Shown here piece by piece: positions 31,507-36,016 of a DNA stretch of 36,016 bases. The first letter of the stretch is position 1. Every line of letters starts with the position of its first letter. The notes beneath the pieces were generated by a model that was not told the DNA's origin, did not search any database, and saw nothing but the letters and a program-made list of their open reading frames with translations. The stretch is from positions 1-36,016 of the forward strand of contig LRSR01007650.1 in assembly GCA_001579985.1 (NCBI GenBank), written 5' to 3'. A program made the translations under genes and the position numbers. This DNA comes from Hypsibius dujardini. Taxonomy: Eukaryota > Tardigrada > Eutardigrada > Parachela > Hypsibiidae.

Positions 31507-33459
31507 TTACGGCATATTGTTCGACGGTTGTGCAATCATCGATACAGTGTACACTCCTCCATTAAGGGTACCCCTCCTTCCGTCGGCAGTGAGGTCCACC
31601 ATTCCAATGGAGACTACGTTACCTGGCCCTTGCTTATGCGGCGCAGTGGCAGCGTGCTGGGACCGACGGTTCCCGCCAAGTAGTCGTTGGCAGCCACGAC
31701 GAAGCACGTCTCGGAAGGGCGGAAAAAAGAGCAGATAGACCAACGGAGAGTACATGTGTTGCACCGCCGGCAGCATGAATACCATCCGTACGACGGTCGG
31801 GCTGGTGACCCACCGTTCGACGTGGAGGAGGTAGGGAGCCTCGGAGAGGACCGCGAACAGCAGAATGATTATGCTGGCACGGAGGGAGCTCCAGACAATG
31901 CGGACGATGACCTGCGGAGAGGGGCCTGTTGCGGTAGGGCTTCGAGCCTTGGCTACCAACTGACGCAGCTTCGCGTTGACCGCGATAATGAAGATACGTG
32001 TCTGGCTCAGTAGCAGCAGGCAGAGAATCACCGGGCCAGTGAAGATCTTCCACACTGGACGGCCGGCGCTGTGGTCGGTGTCCCGGACCACCTTGTCGCA
32101 TGCCGCCTCAAGGTTTGGCCAGTACAAGATTATACCGGGTAATGTGAGTGTGGCAGTGAGAATCCTGTAATAATATCAATGGTTTAAGACGACTTTGACT
32201 AACGTATGTGTGCTTCTGCTCACATCTTTTTTCCGGTTCGACCGCAATACCCAAACTCAAACTCAATTTGGATTCCCCACGATAAATTTGCAGCATGCTC
32301 ACAGTTCCAGTTTGTATTCTGAATATTTACACTTAAACTTTATTTGCATATCACATCCTAGTAATCAGAAATGTTTTCCTAACCTATGGAAAACTGTCAC
32401 AGATTCCTGAGAAATTGACATTTTCATGAAAGGGGGATTATTTTACTCGTGATGTTCAGTATTATGCCAATCTGATTAGATCGACGAAAATATTTAAGAA
32501 CAAGAACTAGCCTCTTTACGCTCGGACCAAGGAAGATTAGTGCCTTGTGAATTAAGGACAGCAGTGGTCTGATTTTGAGTCCATTGAGATCAATAAGGCT
32601 GCAGAACAGCCTACTACGGCGAAAGGAACGGTACGTTGTTGCCTCCTTGATTTCATCGTTCGCTGGTTCTGTTCGTTTGCTCATGGAATGAGCCTCACGT
32701 TCGTCCGTGCTTGTTCTACGGCTCGTTAGTTCGTGCTGTAACATTTGCCCCGTCTAATGGGTGCCTAACATGCCAGCAGTCCTATTCATTTATCTACAAT
32801 AGCATTTAAACACTTTTGATTTGTATTTACGTCTATTTACGAGATTCTTTAAATTAAATTCAATTCAATTCAATTCTGAAATTAAGAACAAATTAAGACG
32901 ATGATTGAACCGTTGGACAGACACTTAAATGTACATTACATGCCAGTACAAACCAGGTCAATGCGATGAACATGCGAACAGTTGAGGTGGAAATTCTCGC
33001 TCGGTACTCGACGGCAAACTCCACCGACACCCATCGATCCACACTGATGAACAGTAGCGTCATCAATGCGAGGGTATGAAAGAATTCATACCCGCGAAAG
33101 AAGATGTTGATGAAGATGAAGCTAACGACCGGTTCCTTCCATGGCAGCATTCGGACCAGGGGAGTGACGGCACCGTCGACTCCCACGAGGAGGGAGGTGT
33201 ACGCGAGGGCGACGTGGAATAAGATGTAGGGCTCCTTTTGACGCCAAAAGTGGAAGATGACCAGATCGAATAGCTGCGAACAGACGATGACACCGGAGAG
33301 GATGAGCGGCACGCCGTTGAGACTCATGTCTTGGCTCGCGGTGAGATTGCAGTTTCCACGGAATGAGAGGACCGACTGGTAATTAAATGCAAGTAAAGAA
33401 ACTCCCGATGACCTGTTGGAAATGTTTTCCAGGGAAGAATTGCGAACAATATTTGCCAT
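31507..33459 (-). CDS. Orphan rhodopsin-like GPCR (two exons)
   Basis: Exon 1 is 33459-32954 (donor GTTTGT, phase 2) and exon 2 is 32164-31507 (acceptor ATTACAG), giving 387 aa. The exon join falls in TM4 and rebuilds ALTWILTATLTLPGII with the conserved Trp. An outer N-terminus with several N-glycosylation sequons precedes TM1 (PLILSGVIVCSQLFDLVIF). TM3 ends in SVDRW, the DRY equivalent. TM5 (FTGPVILCLLLL), TM6 (ASIIILLFAVLS) and TM7 (VRMVFMLPAVQHMYSPLVYLL, with SPxxY for NPxxY) follow. After TM7 come FRDVLRRGCQRLL and a roughly 50-aa tail. Position 3.25 appears to be Ile rather than Cys. It is a plasma-membrane receptor of unknown ligand. Part of its TM5-TM7 region is duplicated in inverted orientation at 29082-29300. 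A split phase-2 donor GTTTGT is slightly weak but gives a perfect join. Confidence 0.85.
32165..32953 (-). other. Intron of the GPCR gene
   Basis: A 789-nt intron with no recognised element. Short ORFs inside it (32195-32410 plus, 32424-32744 minus) have no family signature. Confidence 0.6.
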
Positions 33460-34640
33460 ACTTGGGTGTGCTTTTTTTGTTTTAAAACTTTGAGCACAAC
33501 CGATGAAATGGGAGACACTTTCAGTTGCATCGATAGGGTGCTTTAGATTTCAAAGCTGAAACTAATTTTCATACAGGATTTAGGCACTTCTTTGTATGCG
33601 TTTCGAGTCGGACAGCCTACATGCAACTATAAAGTAGGAGAATTATGCTGCACCGGTAGATTCCACACTAAGGAACTGGCTGCCTCTAGGGTGCGTGAAA
33701 AACACTTAACCTCTCGACAAGGCTTAGAGGCTTGACATATACCGTAGAGCCATGCATGACCCTAGTAATGAGGCCGACTGCCTGATTGCATGAGTATGAA
33801 CTGACAAGTAGGGGGTGCTATCTTTTTGCGGTTTCTCCACGCTGCAAAATGACAGCGAACATGTTCAAACTCTTCTCGTGGGTCAGTATCGTTTCAATTT
33901 ATCCTCTCTGGCAGTCTTGAGTTCTTTTACTGCTTCCATTAATAAGCAAACCCATGGAAGTGCAGTACGTGCAGTACCCAACAGTCAATCAGCTTTGGCA
34001 ACTCTTCATAAACAGAAATTTACCACAAATCCGCAACTTGAGCAGATGTGCGGGAAAATACCCAAAGTGAATGACTTAATCCAGATGTATTACAAATTGA
34101 CAGCGTAATTATGTCATCATTAGACAAGATTGTGTACAAGATTGTAGAAAAATTGTTTTGAGGAACACGCACTTACCATTTCCCTGGCTGATGGATGCAT
34201 GTGGGGTGCGAAATTTGTGATTAAATTAAATCTTTATTACATTTTGATTATATACATTTTGATTAATTATGATTTTGATTATTACTTTACAATTGGTTAG
34301 GGCATGCTAAATTGATTGCTTGTCTCTCTTAATAAGGAGCCATCAAGCACGACAAAACAATATCAGACTGTGAACCTGTCTGTCAGACAGACACCTGTCT
34401 GGAACTGTGGCCTATTATAAACTAAGAGAGAGCAGAACAGCAAAAAGCTCCCTTGTAAATATGACAGTCTGTAGTTGTTTGGATCGAGCGTTAATAATGA
34501 AAAGCCTATGCATTATGCATTTCTTAAAGGGCCTTCACGTTTTATGCAGTCATCAAATTTGAACAAGCGAAATGAAATGATTTTGTCAGGACTCTTCGAA
34601 TCTCACAGAAATCTGTGTTATTCCACAATATGGGTGGTGA
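33460..34640. other. Upstream region of the GPCR gene, no recognised gene
   Basis: Includes the likely GPCR promoter. A plus-strand ORF at 33815-34108 (97 aa) has no recognised domain. A small perfect hairpin, GTCTGTC-A-GACAGAC, lies near 34378-34392. Confidence 0.4.
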
Positions 34641-35907
34641 GACTGTTTCTGGAGGGTCTGCGGTTGCTTTCATACCAGCTGGTGGCGATAGCGAACCGGC
34701 AGTGACCGCTGATGAGGGCCCCTTGCCAGGCGGTGTTCCGTGTTCTCCAGGCTGTTTAAACTGTTAAGAGACTCCACGTTGTCGGTAATCAGAACATACA
34801 GCATGCTGTTCCGCAGCGAGTCTCCGACATTGGCTCAACTTGTTGCATTTCAGGAAGCCATTTCAGGGAGCCATCTGGTCCTGCTCCTTTCCAGTGTCCA
34901 TTAAATCTACCAACGATAAACAAATCTGAGCTATTAATTAGGGCCGAGGCCTTATGATATACCCGCCCTGATATTGTAAATAATCATTTTTGGTCAAGGG
35001 TCAGTATTTTAATATACACCTTCAACTCATTCTTACTAATAAACCTTTTTTGAAAGTTGACTCAATTTTCTTATTTATTAACTTAGGACTGTACTTGTTG
35101 TATTAAGATGAAGTTAGTTCGATAGCGAACGGAGAAATGAAAGCTGGAGCCAGATTGTAAGGCTGACTGATTTTATTTGACTATAGTGCGAAGAGCGAAT
35201 GCTTGAAAGATGAGCGAACACCGGGTCCATACACATTCTGTATTTCATCGTTCCCAGATCAAATGAGCGATTCAGTTTTGTGTTCCCAAAAATATTTAGA
35301 TAATGTTTTAGCTTAATTTTATTAAGAGAACAAGGAATTTTATGCAACCGACTAGACATTTTCATTTCTTTTGCTGGAACGAGACTTCTTACTTAACGAA
35401 AATCCCAGCACATTTACTGTAGTAACCCCCAAGCCAATCCAATAAACGCATAAATCACGCAGAAGGCTACAACTTTCTTGTTGCGGATCAGCTCCATCAC
35501 GTGGTCAACCTGATCATTTTACTCGGCGGTCTTGCGGGCAACTTCGCAATGAATTGCGTGACGATTGAGCAAGTCATCAAAGCGATAAACAAGTAAAACG
35601 CCAGACTATAATCGTGCACTCCTGCCACCCTGCTGGCGTATAGTCCATCAACAGCCCTTGACAACGGTGGAGCCAGACAGATGCCCAACGATGCGAAGGT
35701 TCTATGCACCCCACATCGCCGTCGTGCGTCTCCGTCATCTCAATCAACGAGGCTTCAATCAGGGTGAAAGCGATGCAAATACCGAAGCTGCAGAGTTCGA
35801 ATGGTCAGGTAGACCCAGAATGTGACGCTGCTTTCACCATGGGTGGTGAAACCGTAACAGTCAACACAAAAGGTCACTCGGAGCACTCGCCATCTTACAA
35901 CTGCACT
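34640..35907 (-). pseudogene. MFSD6-like major facilitator transporter, fragmented
   Basis: After an acceptor CATAG, the minus strand from 35907 reads toward GESSVTFWVYLTIRTL, then changes frame to FGICIAFTLIEASLIEMTETHDGDVG. It changes frame again to RTFASLGICLAPPL, DYSLAFYLFIALM and PARPPSK (to 35497). A further frame gives ELIRNKKVVAFCVIYAFIGLAWGLL, ending at a possible donor CA|GTAAAT near 35420. Near 34640-34740 the pieces QGALISG and PAGMKATAD recall the late TM region of MFS_1-like/MFSD6 proteins. At least three frame changes without splice signals indicate a pseudogene, unless the sequence has indel errors. The 5' part lies beyond the window. Confidence 0.6.
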
Positions 35908-36016
35908 CTATGAGGTTATCTGTACTTGCTGGACCAGTCAAGTTACTTTCGCGAACTTCCAACTGATTCACGACCTCAATACAGCTTCGTTTTGAAGCCT
36001 CAATTGCCTCCAGGTA

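Overview
This is a nuclear genome window from an animal with a compact genome. The genes are split by short GT-AG introns (50 to about 1300 nt), intergenic gaps are short, and microsatellites are abundant. The mix of genes (a GPI-type secreted carbonic anhydrase, CWH43/PGAP2IP, divergent rhodopsin-like GPCRs, an MFSD6-like transporter, a plant/bacterial-type cytosolic UDP-glycosyltransferase) suggests a small-genome ecdysozoan, with a tardigrade as my best guess. The organism call is inference. All exon joins below were built by hand from splice signals, reading phase and family motifs.

Layout. 1-1.5 kb: no gene, but a mariner-like MITE at 737-1098 with 59-bp inverted repeats. 1540-4455 (+): six-exon alpha-carbonic anhydrase with all zinc ligands and a GPI-type C-terminus. 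A palindromic element sits just after its stop, followed by a CAGG/CAGA array. 5545-9117 (-): five-exon CWH43/PGAP2IP (GPI-lipid remodelling) whose introns are packed with GACA microsatellite. 9118-9774: a divergent promoter interval holding a 124-bp tandem duplication. 9775-12509 (+): a three-exon gene joining two HTH/SANT-like units to the KH-like C-terminus of DDX46/Prp5. 12.5-17.1 kb: gene-poor, with a lone GPCR TM6-TM7 exon. 17092-20631 (-): a tandem pseudokinase-kinase gene with an apparent frameshift. 21955-23860 (-): the UGT. 24.3-24.8 kb (-): a decayed retroelement fragment. 25081-26354 (-): a pantothenate-kinase homologue that has lost key catalytic residues. 26.4-28.9 kb: no recognised gene. 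29.08-30.02 kb: a GPCR pseudogene with a stop in its DRY motif, abutting an inverted TM6-TM7 fragment of the neighbouring GPCR. 30.14-30.28 kb: a mariner relic. 31507-33459 (-): an intact two-exon GPCR. 34.6-35.9 kb (-): a broken MFSD6-like transporter.

The genes do not form a single pathway. The most interesting items are the HTH/SANT-KH fusion, the pseudokinase-kinase protein, the degenerate PANK (its losses parallel human PANK4), the plant-type UGT and the local GPCR rearrangement. I found no CRISPR array, bacterial operon, tRNA or rRNA.
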